Below, in pieces: positions 44,938 to 54,581 of a stretch of DNA of 56,682 nucleotides (positions are counted from its first letter, which is position 1; the number at the start of each line of letters is the position of its first letter). A model generated the notes under the pieces. That model saw only the letters and a program-made list of their open reading frames with translations. It was not told the origin of the DNA and did not search any database. The DNA lies in assembly GCA_029779845.1 (NCBI GenBank), contig JAKOZT010000019.1, positions 1 through 56,682 of the forward strand. Direction: 5' to 3'. Origin of the DNA: Pseudomonadota bacterium. GTDB lineage: Bacteria > Pseudomonadota > Gammaproteobacteria > Burkholderiales > Burkholderiaceae_C. The position numbers were made by a program, and so were the translations under genes.

Positions 44938-44943
44938 TAGAAT
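44938..44943 (+). promoter_or_regulatory. Possible -10 box of argS (TAGAAT)
   Basis: TAGAAT ends 7 bases before the argS ATG. If used, transcription would start at or next to the ATG, giving a leaderless or nearly leaderless argS mRNA. There is no Shine-Dalgarno sequence before argS, which fits. Confidence 0.45.
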
Positions 44944-44950
44944 CCCGCCA

Positions 44951-46663
44951 ATGATCCAAGCCAAACAGGAGCTGCTGGCGGCGCTGGCCGCGGCGATCGC
45001 CGAGGTGCACCCCGGCGCCGCCGTGGCGGCGGCGTTCGAGTCGCCCAAGCAGGCCGCGCACGGCGACCTGGCCTGCACCGCGGCGCTGCAGCTCGCCCGG
45101 CCGCTGAAGAAGAACCCGCGCGAGGTGGCGCAAGCGCTCATCGACGCGCTGAACCGCCAGGCCGCGGTACAGCGCTGGGTGGCCGCGCTGGAGATCGCCG
45201 GCCCCGGCTTCGTCAACCTCCGGCTGCGCGACGCGGCGCGCCAGGCCGTCGTCGCCGAGGTGCTGCACGGCGGCGACGACTTCGGCCGCGCCGCGCCGAA
45301 CGGCCAGCCCGTGCTGGTGGAATTCGTCTCGGCCAACCCGACCGGCCCGCTGCACACCGGCCACACGCGCCAGGCCTGCCTGGGCGACGCGATCTGCAAC
45401 CTGCTCGACTGGCAGGGCTGGCAGGTGACGCGCGAGTTCTATTACAACGATGCCGGCGTGCAGATCGCCACGCTGGCCGCCTCGGTGCAGGCGCGGCTCA
45501 AAGGCCTGAAGCCGGGCGACGCCGCCTGGCCCGAATCGGCCTACAACGGCGAGTACATCGCCGACGTGGCGGCCGACTTCGCGGCCAAGAAGACCGTGCA
45601 CGCCGACGACCGCGAGTTCACCGCCTCCGGCATCAGCGACGACCTCGAAGGCATCCGCCAGTTCGCCGTCGCCTACCTGCGCCACGAGCAGGATCTGGAC
45701 TTGCAGGCGCTGGGCGTGCGCTTCGACCACTACTTCCTCGAAACGAGCCTCTATACCAGCGGCCGTGTCGAAGACACCGTCCAGCGTTTGATTTCTGCCG
45801 GCAAGACCTACGAAGAAGGCGGGGCGCTGTGGCTGCGCACCACCGACTACGGCGACGACAAGGACCGCGTGATGCGCAAGTCCGACGGCACGTACACCTA
45901 CTTCGTGCCCGACGTCGCCTACCACCTCGCCAAGTTCGAGCGCGGCTTCCCGCGCGCGATCAACATCCAGGGCGGCGACCACCACGGCACCACCGCGCGC
46001 GTGCGCGCCGGCATCCAGGCCGCGGGCCTGGGCGTGCCGGCCGGCTATCCGGACTACGTGCTGCACAAGATGGTCACGGTGATGAAGGGCGGGCAGGAGG
46101 TGAAGATCTCCAAGCGCGCCGGCAGCTACGTGACGCTGCGCGACCTGGTCGACTGGACCGGCCGCGACGCGGTGCGCTTCTTCATGCTCAGCCGCAAGGC
46201 CGACACCGAGTTCGTCTTCGACGTCGACCTGGCGCTGAAGAAGAACGACGAGAACCCGGTCTTCTACGTGCAGTACGCGCATGCGCGCATCTGCTCGGTG
46301 ATCCAGCAGTACGTCGAGAAGGGCGGCGACACGGCCGCGCTGCACGGCGCCGATTTCGCCTTGCTCACCGCGCCCAGCGAGGCCGCGCTGATGCTCGAGC
46401 TGGCGCGCTTCCCCGAGGTGCTGGCCGGCGCGGCGGCCGACTTCGCGCCGCACGACATCGCCTTCTACCTGCGCGACGTGGCCGGCGCCTTCCACAGCTA
46501 CTACGCGAACGAGCGCTTCCTCGTCGACGATGCCGCGCTGGCGCGCGCGCGCATCGCGCTGCTGGCCGCCACGCGCCAGGTGCTGCGCAACGCGCTGGCG
46601 GTGCTGGGCGTGTCGGCGCCGCAGCGCATGGACCGCGAACAACCCGCTCTGGAGACCGCATGA
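44951..46663 (+). CDS. argS: Arginyl-tRNA synthetase
   Basis: 570 aa. An N-terminal tRNA D-loop-recognition domain (FVNLRL at about 90) is followed by the class I core with the HIGH-type motif in [16 protein letters not shown] (HTGH, about 134-137), the arginine-binding [41 protein letters not shown] and the KMSKS-like loop VKISKRAG. The C-terminal anticodon-binding helical domain (about 450-570) ends in [13 protein letters not shown]. All catalytic parts are present. The stop overlaps the start of the SPOR gene by 4 bp (ATGA). Confidence 0.97.
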   Translation: MIQAKQELLAALAAAIAEVHPGAAVAAAFESPKQAAHGDLACTAALQLARPLKKNPREVAQALIDALNRQAAVQRWVAALEIAGPGFVNLRLRDAARQAVVAEVLHGGDDFGRAAPNGQPVLVEFVSANPTGPLHTGHTRQACLGDAICNLLDWQGWQVTREFYYNDAGVQIATLAASVQARLKGLKPGDAAWPESAYNGEYIADVAADFAAKKTVHADDREFTASGISDDLEGIRQFAVAYLRHEQDLDLQALGVRFDHYFLETSLYTSGRVEDTVQRLISAGKTYEEGGALWLRTTDYGDDKDRVMRKSDGTYTYFVPDVAYHLAKFERGFPRAINIQGGDHHGTTARVRAGIQAAGLGVPAGYPDYVLHKMVTVMKGGQEVKISKRAGSYVTLRDLVDWTGRDAVRFFMLSRKADTEFVFDVDLALKKNDENPVFYVQYAHARICSVIQQYVEKGGDTAALHGADFALLTAPSEAALMLELARFPEVLAGAAADFAPHDIAFYLRDVAGAFHSYYANERFLVDDAALARARIALLAATRQVLRNALAVLGVSAPQRMDREQPALETA

Positions 46664-47268
46664 AATCGCAACGCGGCGGATTCGCCCTCGGCCTGGTCGT
46701 GGGCCTGCTGATCGGGCTGGCGCTGTCGCTGGCCGTGGCGCTGTACGTCACCAAGGTGCCGGTGCCCTTCGTCAACAAGGTGCCGCAGCGCACCGCCGAG
46801 CAGGACGCGGCCGAGCAGGAGAAGAACCGCAACTGGGATCCGAACGCCGGCCTGGCGCACAGGAACGGCAAGGCGCCGGCGCCCGCCGCCAGCGCGCCCC
46901 TCGGCGCCGTGCCCGCGCCGCCGGTGGTCAGCGCCACGCCGGCCGCACCGGCTTCGGCGCCGGCGCGCGACCCGGCCGCCATCCTCGCCGCGCGCGAGGG
47001 CGCCAGCGTCAAGCCGACGCCGGCGGGCGACCCCTTCAACTACTTCGTGCAGGCCGGCGCCTTCGCGCGGCCCGAAGACGCCGAGCAGCAGCGCGCGCGG
47101 CTGGCGATGATGGGCTACGAGGCCAAGGTCAGTGAGCGCGAGCAGTCCGGCCGCACCGTCTACCGCGTGCGCATCGGCCCGTTCGTCGCCAAGGACGCGG
47201 CCGACGGGGCGAAGGACAAGCTCGGCGCGGCGGGTGTGGAATCAGCGCTGGTGCGCGTGCAGAAATGA
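46660..47268 (+). CDS. SPOR-domain membrane protein (FtsN-like)
   Basis: 202 aa. A short cytoplasmic start (MKSQRG) and one transmembrane helix ([24 protein letters not shown], about 7-30) are followed by a Pro/Ala-rich periplasmic linker and a C-terminal SPOR domain (about 125-202): [54 protein letters not shown] binds denuded peptidoglycan at the septum. The topology is that of FtsN-type division proteins, and the argS-SPOR-dsbA order is common in Burkholderiales. It overlaps argS by 4 bp, and its stop is followed directly by dsbA. Confidence 0.9.
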   Translation: MKSQRGGFALGLVVGLLIGLALSLAVALYVTKVPVPFVNKVPQRTAEQDAAEQEKNRNWDPNAGLAHRNGKAPAPAASAPLGAVPAPPVVSATPAAPASAPARDPAAILAAREGASVKPTPAGDPFNYFVQAGAFARPEDAEQQRARLAMMGYEAKVSEREQSGRTVYRVRIGPFVAKDAADGAKDKLGAAGVESALVRVQK

Positions 47269-47279
47269 GGATGAAGAAC

Positions 47280-47915
47280 ATGCAACGTCGTGAATTCAAC
47301 GCCGCCCTGGCCGGCGCCGGCGCGCTGGTGCTGGGCCTGCCCGCCGCCGCGCAAGGCTTCGTCGAGGGCACGCACTATGTGCGCCTGAGCCAGCCGGTGC
47401 CCACCACGGCGGCCGGCAAGGTCGAGGTGCTCGAGTTCTTCATGTACAGCTGCCCGCACTGCAACGTCTTCGAGCCGGCGCTCGATGCGTGGGCGAAGAA
47501 GCTGCCCGAGCAGGTGGTGTTCCGGCGCGTGCCGGTGCGCTTCCGCAGCGAAGCCGAAGGCATGCACCAGCGCATCTTCTACGCGCTCGAAGCGATGGGC
47601 CAGGTCGAGGCGATGCACCGCAAGGTCTTCAACGCCATCCACAACGAGCACCAGCGCCTCGACAAGCCGGCCGACATCCAGGCCTTCATGACGAAGAACG
47701 GGCTGGACGGCGCCAAGTTCGTCGAGGTGATGAACTCCTTCGGCGTGCAGGCCAAGGCGCGCCAGGCGCTCACCCTGGCCGAGGCCTACAAGATCGACGG
47801 CGTGCCCGCGCTGGGCGTGCAGGGCCGCTACTACACCTCGGGCGCGCTGGCCGGCGGCAACGAGCGCATGCTGGCCGTCACCGACTTCCTGATCGCGGCC
47901 TCGCGCAAGGGCTGA
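47280..47915 (+). CDS. dsbA: Thiol:disulfide interchange protein DsbA
   Basis: 211 aa. The signal region MQRREFNAALAGAGALVLGLPAAAQG carries an RRxF stretch, so export could be by Sec or Tat. The mature thioredoxin fold has the redox site FFMYSCPHCNVFEP (Cys58 and Cys61, CPHC as in DsbA), the inserted helical domain, and the cis-Pro loop DGVPALGVQG. It oxidises cysteines of exported proteins with DsbB. Starts at 47265 and 47271 are also in frame; ATG 47280 is preferred because GAGG lies about 9 bases upstream and the signal peptide then starts as in relatives. Confidence 0.93.
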   Translation: MQRREFNAALAGAGALVLGLPAAAQGFVEGTHYVRLSQPVPTTAAGKVEVLEFFMYSCPHCNVFEPALDAWAKKLPEQVVFRRVPVRFRSEAEGMHQRIFYALEAMGQVEAMHRKVFNAIHNEHQRLDKPADIQAFMTKNGLDGAKFVEVMNSFGVQAKARQALTLAEAYKIDGVPALGVQGRYYTSGALAGGNERMLAVTDFLIAASRKG

Positions 47916-47968
47916 GGCTTTACCTCGCGCGGCGCCGTTTCCGGCGCTGCGCGGGCATGGCTTGTGGC

Positions 47969-47974
47969 TAGAAT
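47969..47974 (+). promoter_or_regulatory. Possible -10 box of lptA operon (TAGAAT)
   Basis: TAGAAT, the same hexamer as before purB and argS, lies 24 bases before the preferred lptA start. It would begin transcription near 47981, giving a very short leader. No good -35 box is visible. Confidence 0.4.
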
Positions 47975-47997
47975 GGCCTGCAAGTTTCATGCCCTCG

Positions 47998-48627
47998 ATG
48001 AAAAGCCTAACCATCCTCGCCCTCCTCGCTGCCCTCGCCGGCAGCCCGGCGTTCGCCGAAAAGGCCGACCGCTTCAAGCCGCTGAACGTCGAGGCCGACC
48101 AGCCCGGCCGCATCGACCTGCTCAAGCAGCAGGTGGTCTTCAACGGCAACGTCGTCGTCACCAAGGGCACGATGACGATCCGCGCCGGCCGCATCGAGGT
48201 GCACGAAACGCCCGACGGCTATCACAGCGCGGTGGCGATCGGCGCGGCCGACAAGCCGGCCACCTTCCGCCAGAAGCGCGACGGCGTCGACGAGTGGATC
48301 GAGGGCGAAGCCGAGCGCCTCGAATACGACGGCAAGACCGACACGGTGCGCTTCGTCACCAACGCCACGGTGCGGCGCCTGCGCGGCAGCACGGTGGCCG
48401 ACGAGATCGCCGGCAACGTGGTGGCCTACGACAGCATCGCCGAAGTGTTCAGCGTCACCGGCGGCGCGGCGGCGACGCCCGCCAACCCGGGCGGGCGCGT
48501 GCGCGCGGTGCTGACGCCGCGCGAGGGCACGGCGGCGGCCGCCGAGGCGGCATCGGCCGCGTCGGCCGCCGGCGCGCAGCCGGCCGTGCCCCTCAAGCCC
48601 GCCTCCGCGCTGGGGAGCGGCAAGTGA
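47998..48627 (+). CDS. lptA: Lipopolysaccharide transport periplasmic protein LptA
   Basis: 209 aa. The signal peptide is [20 protein letters not shown] (cleavage about 20). The OstA/LptA beta-jellyroll follows: [47 protein letters not shown], with the family's [22 protein letters not shown] pattern, and [40 protein letters not shown]. It bridges the inner-membrane LptBFGC and outer-membrane LptDE for LPS transport. An Ala-rich tail (about 180-209) follows. The ATG at 47989 is an alternative. LptC, normally just upstream, is not here; dsbA precedes instead. The stop overlaps the lptB start (GTGA). Confidence 0.93.
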   Translation: MKSLTILALLAALAGSPAFAEKADRFKPLNVEADQPGRIDLLKQQVVFNGNVVVTKGTMTIRAGRIEVHETPDGYHSAVAIGAADKPATFRQKRDGVDEWIEGEAERLEYDGKTDTVRFVTNATVRRLRGSTVADEIAGNVVAYDSIAEVFSVTGGAAATPANPGGRVRAVLTPREGTAAAAEAASAASAAGAQPAVPLKPASALGSGK

Positions 48628-49403
48628 ACAGCGCCGCCGCCACTGCCGCGCCGGCCGCGCGCGTGCATCGCCTCGAAGCAAGCGGCCTGCAGAAGTCCTA
48701 CGGCGTGCGCAAGGTCGTCAAGGACGTGCGCCTGGCGGTCGACAGCGGCGAGGTGGTCGGCCTGCTGGGCCCGAACGGCGCCGGCAAGACGACCAGCTTC
48801 TACATGATCGTCGGCCTGGTGCGCGCCGATGCCGGCGAGATCAGCATCGAAGGCCAGCGCGTCGAGCGGCTGCCGATCCACCTGCGCTCGCGCCTCGGGC
48901 TGTCGTACCTGCCGCAGGAGGCGTCGATCTTCCGCAAGCTGACCGTCGAGGAGAACATCCGCGCGGTGCTGGAGCTGCAGCTCGACCGCGACGGCCGCCC
49001 GCTGCGCACCGCGCAGATCGAGCAGATGCTCGACGGGCTGCTGCACGACCTGAGCATCGAGAAGCTGCGCAGCGTGCCGGCGCCGGCGCTGTCGGGCGGC
49101 GAGCGGCGCCGCGTCGAGATCGCGCGCGCGCTGGCCACGCAGCCGCGCTTCATCCTGCTCGACGAGCCGTTTGCCGGCGTCGACCCGATCGCGGTGCTGG
49201 AGATCCAGCGCATCATCAGCTTCCTGAAGGCGCGCGGCATCGGCGTGCTGATCACCGACCACAACGTGCGCGAGACGCTGGGCATCTGCGACCGCGCCTA
49301 CATCATCAGCGAGGGCGCGGTGCTGGCCGAAGGCACGCCCTCGGAGATCGTCGAGAACGCGGACGTGCGCAAGGTCTATCTCGGCGAGCATTTCCGAATG
49401 TAG
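48624..49403 (+). CDS. lptB: LPS export system ATP-binding protein LptB
   Basis: 259 aa from GTG 48624, overlapping the lptA stop. It is an ABC ATPase with Walker [18 protein letters not shown]-loop [18 protein letters not shown], signature [16 protein letters not shown], Walker [17 protein letters not shown] and switch His in [19 protein letters not shown]. The ending [23 protein letters not shown] is characteristic of LptB. It powers LPS extraction by LptFG in the inner membrane. The N-terminal 15 residues are an extra Ala-rich stretch. rpoN follows 11 bases after the stop, the conserved proteobacterial order. Confidence 0.97.
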   Translation: MNSAAATAAPAARVHRLEASGLQKSYGVRKVVKDVRLAVDSGEVVGLLGPNGAGKTTSFYMIVGLVRADAGEISIEGQRVERLPIHLRSRLGLSYLPQEASIFRKLTVEENIRAVLELQLDRDGRPLRTAQIEQMLDGLLHDLSIEKLRSVPAPALSGGERRRVEIARALATQPRFILLDEPFAGVDPIAVLEIQRIISFLKARGIGVLITDHNVRETLGICDRAYIISEGAVLAEGTPSEIVENADVRKVYLGEHFRM

Positions 49404-49414
49404 GGAACGGAAGA

Positions 49415-50956
49415 ATGAAGCCGTCCCTGCAGGTCCGCCTCTCGCAGCACCTGGCGCTGACGCCGCAGCTGCAGCAGTCGATCCGGCTGCTGCAGCTCTC
49501 GACGCTCGAGCTGCACCAGGAAGTCGAGCAGATGCTCGAGCAGAACCCCTTCCTCGAACCCGACGAGGAGGCGGCCGCGCCCTTCGAGCCGATGGCCGAG
49601 CGCACCAGCGCGGCCGAGCGCGCCGGCGAGCGCGAGAGCGAACGCGCCGCCGAGAGCACGAGCGGCAGCGAAGGCGGCGACGACACCCCCGGCCTGGACA
49701 GCGCCGAACTCGGCACCACCGAGCGCGACGACTGGGAGAACGGCACCGAGCGCGACGACTTCGACGGCATCGGCGAGACGCCCTCCAAGTCGGCGTCGGC
49801 CAGCGACAGCGACGACTTCGACGGCGCCGATCGCGACGCCGCGCTGCCGACGCTGCAGGACCATCTGCGCGAGCAGTTGCGCGGCATGCGCCTGTCGCAG
49901 GAGGACGCGGCGGCGGTGATGGTGCTGATCGAGTCGCTCGACGACGAGGGCTACCTCGCCGACCCGATCGAGGAGATCGCCGCGCGCCTCGTCGACGAGG
50001 ATGCCGACGAGGAAGCGCGCGAGGAGATGGTCGACCGCCTGCGCTGCGGCCTGCGCTTCCTGCAGAGCATGGAGCCCACCGGCGTCGGCGCGGCGAATCT
50101 CTCCGAATGCCTGACGCTGCAGCTGCGCGCGCTGCCGCGCAGCGAGGCGCAGATGGTGGCGATCATCGTCTGCAAGAGCCACCTCGAACTGCTGGCGCGG
50201 CGCGACCTGAAGAAGCTGATCGCGGCGACCGGCGCCGACGAGGATCTGCTCAAGCAGGCGCAGGCGCTGATCGTCGCCTGCGAGCCCAAGCCGGGCCGGC
50301 CGTTCGCGCGCGCCGAGGCCAACATCATCGTGCCCGACGTGATCGTGCAGAAGGCCGGGCGCGGCTGGAAGGTGGTGCTCAACCCCGACGTGATGCCGCG
50401 CCTGCGCATCAACGACCTGTACGCCAACGCGATCCGCCAGGGGCGCGGCAGCAGCAGCCTGAACGGCGCCGGCGCGGGGCTGAACGCGCGCTTGCAGGAA
50501 GCGCGCTGGTTCATGAAGAACATCTTGCAGCGCTTCGACACCATCCAGCGCGTGTCGCAGGCGATCGTCGAGCGCCAGAAGGCCTTCTTCACGCACGGCG
50601 AGATCGCGATGAAGCCGCTGGTGCTGCGCGAGATCGCCGACGAGCTGGGCCTGCACGAATCGACCATCTCGCGCGTGACCACCGCCAAGTACATGGCCAC
50701 GCCCTTCGGCACCTTCGAGCTGAAGTACTTCTTCGGCTCCTCGCTGAACACCGACGCGGGCGGCAATGCGTCGAGCACCGCGGTGCGCGCGCTGATCAAG
50801 CAGCTGGTGGCGGCGGAGGATGCCAACAAGCCGCTCTCCGACAGCCAGATCTCGCAGATGCTCGAAGAGCAGGGCATCCAGGTGGCGCGGCGCACGGTCG
50901 CCAAGTACCGCGAAGCCTTGAAGATCGCGCCCGCCAACTTGCGCAAGGCGATGTAG
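49415..50956 (+). CDS. rpoN: RNA polymerase sigma-54 factor
   Basis: 513 aa. Region I (MKPSLQVRLSQHLALTPQLQQSIRLLQLSTLELHQEVEQMLEQNPFLE, 1-50) has the glutamine-rich activator-response helices. Region II (about 55-145) is acidic and low-complexity. Region III has the core-binding part, the promoter cross-link region and the HTH (VLREIADELGLHESTISRVTTAKYMATPFGTFELKYFF), and it ends with the RpoN box ARRTVAKYRE near 488-500. It directs transcription at -24/-12 promoters with bacterial enhancer-binding proteins. GGAACGGAAG precedes the ATG. The usual hpf and ptsN genes do not follow; an RNA methyltransferase starts directly after the stop. Confidence 0.97.
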   Translation: MKPSLQVRLSQHLALTPQLQQSIRLLQLSTLELHQEVEQMLEQNPFLEPDEEAAAPFEPMAERTSAAERAGERESERAAESTSGSEGGDDTPGLDSAELGTTERDDWENGTERDDFDGIGETPSKSASASDSDDFDGADRDAALPTLQDHLREQLRGMRLSQEDAAAVMVLIESLDDEGYLADPIEEIAARLVDEDADEEAREEMVDRLRCGLRFLQSMEPTGVGAANLSECLTLQLRALPRSEAQMVAIIVCKSHLELLARRDLKKLIAATGADEDLLKQAQALIVACEPKPGRPFARAEANIIVPDVIVQKAGRGWKVVLNPDVMPRLRINDLYANAIRQGRGSSSLNGAGAGLNARLQEARWFMKNILQRFDTIQRVSQAIVERQKAFFTHGEIAMKPLVLREIADELGLHESTISRVTTAKYMATPFGTFELKYFFGSSLNTDAGGNASSTAVRALIKQLVAAEDANKPLSDSQISQMLEEQGIQVARRTVAKYREALKIAPANLRKAM

Positions 50957-52195
50957 GTGGCGTTGCCGCTGTTCCTGCCCTGCGCCGCCGGCGTCGAGGA
51001 CTGGCTCGCCGAGGAAGTCGCGCGCGTGCTGCCGCAGGCGCGCGTGCACAAGCGCCGCGGCGGCGTCGCGCTCGAAGGCGACGAGCGCGAGGTGATGCTG
51101 CTCAATCTCGAAAGCCGCCTCGCACAGCGCGTGCTGATCGAGGTGGCCGAAGGGCCGTACCGCGACGAGAACGATCTGTACGCGCTGGCCGGCACGGTCG
51201 ACTGGTCGCAGTGGCTGACGCCGCGCCACACGCTGCGCGTGGACACCACCGCGCAGAAGAGCCCGCTGAAGAGCCTGAACTTCGCCGCGCTGCGCATCAA
51301 GGACGCGGTATGCGACCAGCAGCGTGAAGCCGAAGGCGAGCGCAGCAGCGTCGACACGCGCTGGCCCGACCTGCCGCTGCTGCTGCACGTCGGCCCCGAG
51401 CGCGCGGCGGTCTACGTCGACAGCTCGGGCGAGCCGCTGTTCAAGCGCGGCTGGCGCGAGGACAAGGGCGACGCGCCGCTGAAGGAGACGCTCGCCGCCG
51501 CGATGCTCGCCGCGGCCGGCTGGCGCGGCACGCCCGAGGCCGGCGGCGCCTTGCACGACCCCTGCTGCGGCTCGGGCACGATCGCGATCGAAGCGGCGCA
51601 GATCGCCTGCGGCATCGCGCCGGGGCTTTCGCGCCGCTTCGCCTTCGAGCGGCAACTGCCCTTCAGCGGCCCGGAGCAGCGCGCGCTGTGGCAGCAGCTC
51701 AAGGCCGAGGCGAAGGCGCGCATCCATGCGAGCGCGGTGCCCATCCACGCCAGCGACGTGTCGTTTCGCATGGTCGACTTCGCGCGCCGCAACGCCGAGC
51801 GCGCCGGGGTTGCTTCCGCGATCGAATTCCACGGCGGCGATGCGCTGGAGCGGCCGGCGCCGGCCCTGCCCGAAGGGCTGAGCGGCACCATCGTGCTGAA
51901 TCCGCCCTATGGCGAGCGCATCGAGGTCAGCGGCAAGGCGGCGCGGCCGTCGGCGCAGGATCGCGACACGCCCAGCGACTTCTTCGCGCGCCTCGCCTCG
52001 CACTGGAAGCAGGCCTACACGCGCCACACCGCCGGCTGGACCGCCTGGGTGCTGAGCCCCGACATGAAGCTGCCGACGGCGATGCGGCTCAAGGAGAGCC
52101 GCCGCATCCCGATGTGGAACGGGCCGATCGAGTGCCGGCTGTTCCGCTTCGATCTGGTGGCCGGCTCGGCGCGCGCCCGCGCGCCGGCCGGCTGA
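50957..52195 (+). CDS. RlmL-like (THUMP) 23S rRNA guanine-N2 methyltransferase family protein
   Basis: 412 aa from a GTG immediately after the rpoN stop. An N-terminal THUMP-containing part (about 1-165; LFLPCAAGVEDWLAEEV, RVDTTAQKSPLKSLNFAALRIKDAVCD, HVGPERAAVYVDSSGEPLFKRGWR) leads to a Rossmann methyltransferase: DAPLKETLAAAML, LHDPCCGSGTIAIEAAQIA with the DPxCGSGT SAM-binding loop, and IVLNPPYGERI with the NPPY catalytic motif of N-methyltransferases. This matches the RlmL N-domain/YcbY family that makes m2G2445 in 23S rRNA; the RlmK half is absent. It belongs to the lptA-lptB-rpoN transcription unit by spacing. Confidence 0.88.
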   Translation: MALPLFLPCAAGVEDWLAEEVARVLPQARVHKRRGGVALEGDEREVMLLNLESRLAQRVLIEVAEGPYRDENDLYALAGTVDWSQWLTPRHTLRVDTTAQKSPLKSLNFAALRIKDAVCDQQREAEGERSSVDTRWPDLPLLLHVGPERAAVYVDSSGEPLFKRGWREDKGDAPLKETLAAAMLAAAGWRGTPEAGGALHDPCCGSGTIAIEAAQIACGIAPGLSRRFAFERQLPFSGPEQRALWQQLKAEAKARIHASAVPIHASDVSFRMVDFARRNAERAGVASAIEFHGGDALERPAPALPEGLSGTIVLNPPYGERIEVSGKAARPSAQDRDTPSDFFARLASHWKQAYTRHTAGWTAWVLSPDMKLPTAMRLKESRRIPMWNGPIECRLFRFDLVAGSARARAPAG

Positions 52196-52201
52196 ATCGC
52201 C

Positions 52202-52627
52202 TCAGCGGCCCAGCAGCTGCCCGAGCACCGAGCCGATGTCCAGGCCGCCGGGCTGCGGCATTTCGCCACCGGGCGTGACGTGGTTGACCACCTGCGGCAG
52301 CACCTGCGCCAGCTGGCCGAGCAGGTCGCCGCCGCTCAGGCCGGTGCTGCGCGTCAGCTGGCCCAGCAGGTCGTCGCCCAGCACGCCGCCGAGCTGGTCG
52401 GGCGAGACCGGCAGGTTCTGCCCGGCGCCGACCCAGGAACTCATCACGTCGCCCAGGCCGCCTTGCTGGAAACGCGCGATCAGGTCGCCCAGGCCACCAC
52501 CCGCGCCGCCCTGCTGCCCGCCGGCCAGCATCGCCAGCACCGCCTGCAGCAGCGCGGCCTGGCTGCCGCCCTCGCCCTGCCCACCCTGGCCGAGCGCCGC
52601 ACCGATGACGGAATCGAGAAGACCCAT
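52202..52627 (-). CDS. YidB-family (DUF937) protein
   Basis: 141 aa. MGLLDSVIGAALGQGGQGEGG, ALLQAVLAMLAGGQQGG, then GGLGDLIARFQQGGLGDVMSSWVGAGQNLPVSPDQLGGVLGDDLLGQLTRSTGLSGGDLLGQLAQVLPQVVNHVTPGG is the complete YidB pattern. The family is widespread in proteobacteria, soluble, helical and glycine-rich, with no established function. It stands alone and is convergent with the methyltransferase gene, only 6 bases separating the stops; a short GCTGA/TCAGC stem spans this gap. Confidence 0.88.
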   Translation of the reverse strand: MGLLDSVIGAALGQGGQGEGGSQAALLQAVLAMLAGGQQGGAGGGLGDLIARFQQGGLGDVMSSWVGAGQNLPVSPDQLGGVLGDDLLGQLTRSTGLSGGDLLGQLAQVLPQVVNHVTPGGEMPQPGGLDIGSVLGQLLGR

Positions 52628-52671
52628 GACAACCTCCGTGAGAATGGGGAAGCGGATTCTGACCGACGGGC

Positions 52672-53844
52672 TCAGGCCGCCGCCATCCCACGCCGGCGCC
52701 GCAGCGCCAGCCACGCGATCGCCGCGCCGGCCAGCGCCATCGGCACGATCGAGCCGAGGTTCAGCCAGGTCCAGCCCTGGGTGGTGACGAGCGCGCCGGA
52801 AGCCAGGCCGGTCAGCGTCGTCGTCGCCATCACCGTGCTGTCCATCGCCGCCTGCGCGGTGGTCTTCTCCTCCGGCCGGTAGGCCTCGGTGAACAGCGTG
52901 GTGCCGCCGACGTAGAGGAAGTTCCAGCCCACGCCGAGCGCGAACAGCGCGACGAGGAACTGCTCCAGCTCGACGCCCGACAGCGCCACCGCGATGCACA
53001 CGGCGTTGAGCGCGACGCCCGCGCCCATCACGCGCAGCACGCCGAAGCGGCGGATCAGCGAGCCGGTGAAGAAGCTCGGCACGAACATGCCCAGCACGTG
53101 CCACTCCAGCACCAGCGCCGTGCTCGAGAACGGATGCGCGCACTGCGACATCGCGATCGGCGTGGCCGCCATCAGCAGGTTCATCACGCCGAAGCCGAGC
53201 GCGCAGCCCGCCACCGCGACGATGAACACCGGCTGGCGCGCCATCTCGCGCAGCGGCCGGCCCGGGTGCGCCGCGTTGGGCAGCGGCAGCGGCGGGAAGC
53301 GGATGAAGGACATGACCAGCAGCGACAGCAGCGCGACGCCGACCAGCGCCGCGTAGGCGCCGGCGAAGGCCACCGGCAGCGCGTCGCGCGTCGCGCTGGC
53401 CAGGCCGGGGCCGACCACGCCGCCGAGGATGCCGCCGGCCATCACCCACGAGATCGCACGTTCCTTGAAGGCCGGCGCCACCAGCTCGGTGGCGGCGAAG
53501 CGGTACAGCGCCGCGTTGGCGTTGTAGTAGCCGGCCAGCACGGTGGCCGCGACCAGCCACCAGAACTGGTGCGACGACGCCGCCCAGGCGCACAGCGCGG
53601 TGGTGGCGATGGCCGTCAGCAGCCCGAGCTGGAAGGCGCGGCGCCGCCCGAGGGCGCGCTGGTGGCGCGCCACCAGCGGCGCGGCGAACGCCCCGCCGGC
53701 CACGTAGCCGGCCACCGGCAGCGTGGCCATCCACGGCACCGGCGCGAGCGCGAGGCCGACCAGCCCGTTGATGGCGATGAAGGTGACGTTGTTGGTCAGG
53801 AACAGGCCCTGGCACAGCGTCAGCAGCAGCAGCTGGAAATTCAT
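52672..53844 (-). CDS. MFS transporter
   Basis: 390 aa, about twelve transmembrane helices. Between helices 2 and 3 lies RHQRALGRRRAFQLG, close to the family's G-x-x-x-D-R-x-G-R-(K/R) signature but without the Asp. The second half repeats this at SLIRRFGVLRVMGAG. The central loop is short (RFPPLPLPNAAHPGRPLREMARQP). The substrate is not predictable. The start overlaps the rsmE stop by 4 bp (ATGA), so it is the last gene of the mtnN-rsmE-MFS operon. The ATG at 53844 is the only sensible start. Confidence 0.9.
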   Translation of the reverse strand: MNFQLLLLTLCQGLFLTNNVTFIAINGLVGLALAPVPWMATLPVAGYVAGGAFAAPLVARHQRALGRRRAFQLGLLTAIATTALCAWAASSHQFWWLVAATVLAGYYNANAALYRFAATELVAPAFKERAISWVMAGGILGGVVGPGLASATRDALPVAFAGAYAALVGVALLSLLVMSFIRFPPLPLPNAAHPGRPLREMARQPVFIVAVAGCALGFGVMNLLMAATPIAMSQCAHPFSSTALVLEWHVLGMFVPSFFTGSLIRRFGVLRVMGAGVALNAVCIAVALSGVELEQFLVALFALGVGWNFLYVGGTTLFTEAYRPEEKTTAQAAMDSTVMATTTLTGLASGALVTTQGWTWLNLGSIVPMALAGAAIAWLALRRRRGMAAA

Positions 53845-54581
53845 GGTGATTCTCGTTGCAGCAGGGCCAGGTGGGCCAGCAGCGCCAGCGGCGCGGTGTC
53901 GGCGCGCAGCGTGCGCGCGCCCAGCGAGAGCGGCGCGAAGCCGGCGCGGCGCGCGGCGTCTTCCTCGGCCTCGCTCAAGCCGCCTTCGGGGCCGCTGAGC
54001 GACAGCACGGCGGCCGGGGCTTGCGAGGCGCGCAGCGGCGCCGCGTCGTCGCGCAGGCTCAGCACGAGGCGCGATTCCTGCGGCGCGGCCGGCGGCAGCG
54101 ATGCGAGCCAGCCGCCCAGCGCGCGCACCGGCGCGACTTCCGGCACGCGCGTGCGCCCGCTCTGCTCGCAGGCCGCCACCGCCACCGCCTGCCAGTGCGC
54201 CACCTTCTTGTCGGCGCGCTCGCCGGACAGGCGCAGCACCGAGCGCTCGCACAGCAGCGGCCGGATCGCCGCCACGCCCAGCTCGCAGGCCTTCTCGATG
54301 AGCGCGTCCATGCGTTCGTTGGCCGGCATGCCGAGCGCCAGCGTGATCGCCTGCGGCAGCTCGCGCGACACGTCGAGGAAATCGCCCACGCGCACCGCCA
54401 CCTCGCGCCGGCCCATGCGCAGCACCTGCGCGGCCCATTCGCCGCGCGTGCCGTCGAACAGCGTCAGCGCGTCGCCGGGCTGCAGGCGCAGCACCTGCAC
54501 GTGGCGCGCCGCGCCGTCGGGCAGCTCGAGTTCCAGGCCCGCGCGCAGTGCGAGCGGCACGTGCAGTCGGGGCGCGGCCAT
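53841..54581 (-). CDS. rsmE: 16S rRNA m3U1498 methyltransferase
   Basis: 246 aa. An N-terminal PUA-like domain (HVPLALRAGLELELPDGAARHVQVLRLQPGDALTLFDGTRGEW) is followed by the SPOUT domain with ITLALGMPANERMDALIEKACELGVAAIRPLLCERS and the knotted SAM site LSLSGPEGGLSEAEEDAARRAGFAPLSLGARTLRADTAPL. GPEGG and LGxRxLRxxTA are the RsmE signatures. It methylates U1498 in the 30S decoding region. The start overlaps the mtnN stop by one base (TGATG), and the stop overlaps the MFS start. Confidence 0.96.
   Translation of the reverse strand: MAAPRLHVPLALRAGLELELPDGAARHVQVLRLQPGDALTLFDGTRGEWAAQVLRMGRREVAVRVGDFLDVSRELPQAITLALGMPANERMDALIEKACELGVAAIRPLLCERSVLRLSGERADKKVAHWQAVAVAACEQSGRTRVPEVAPVRALGGWLASLPPAAPQESRLVLSLRDDAAPLRASQAPAAVLSLSGPEGGLSEAEEDAARRAGFAPLSLGARTLRADTAPLALLAHLALLQRESP

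Noticed and set aside
43103..46642. Minus-strand open frame of about 1,180 codons ending with the PsiF sequence
   Set aside because: Only its last 95 codons are real (PsiF protein with its own signal peptide). The rest lies opposite argS and in another frame of the kinase gene.
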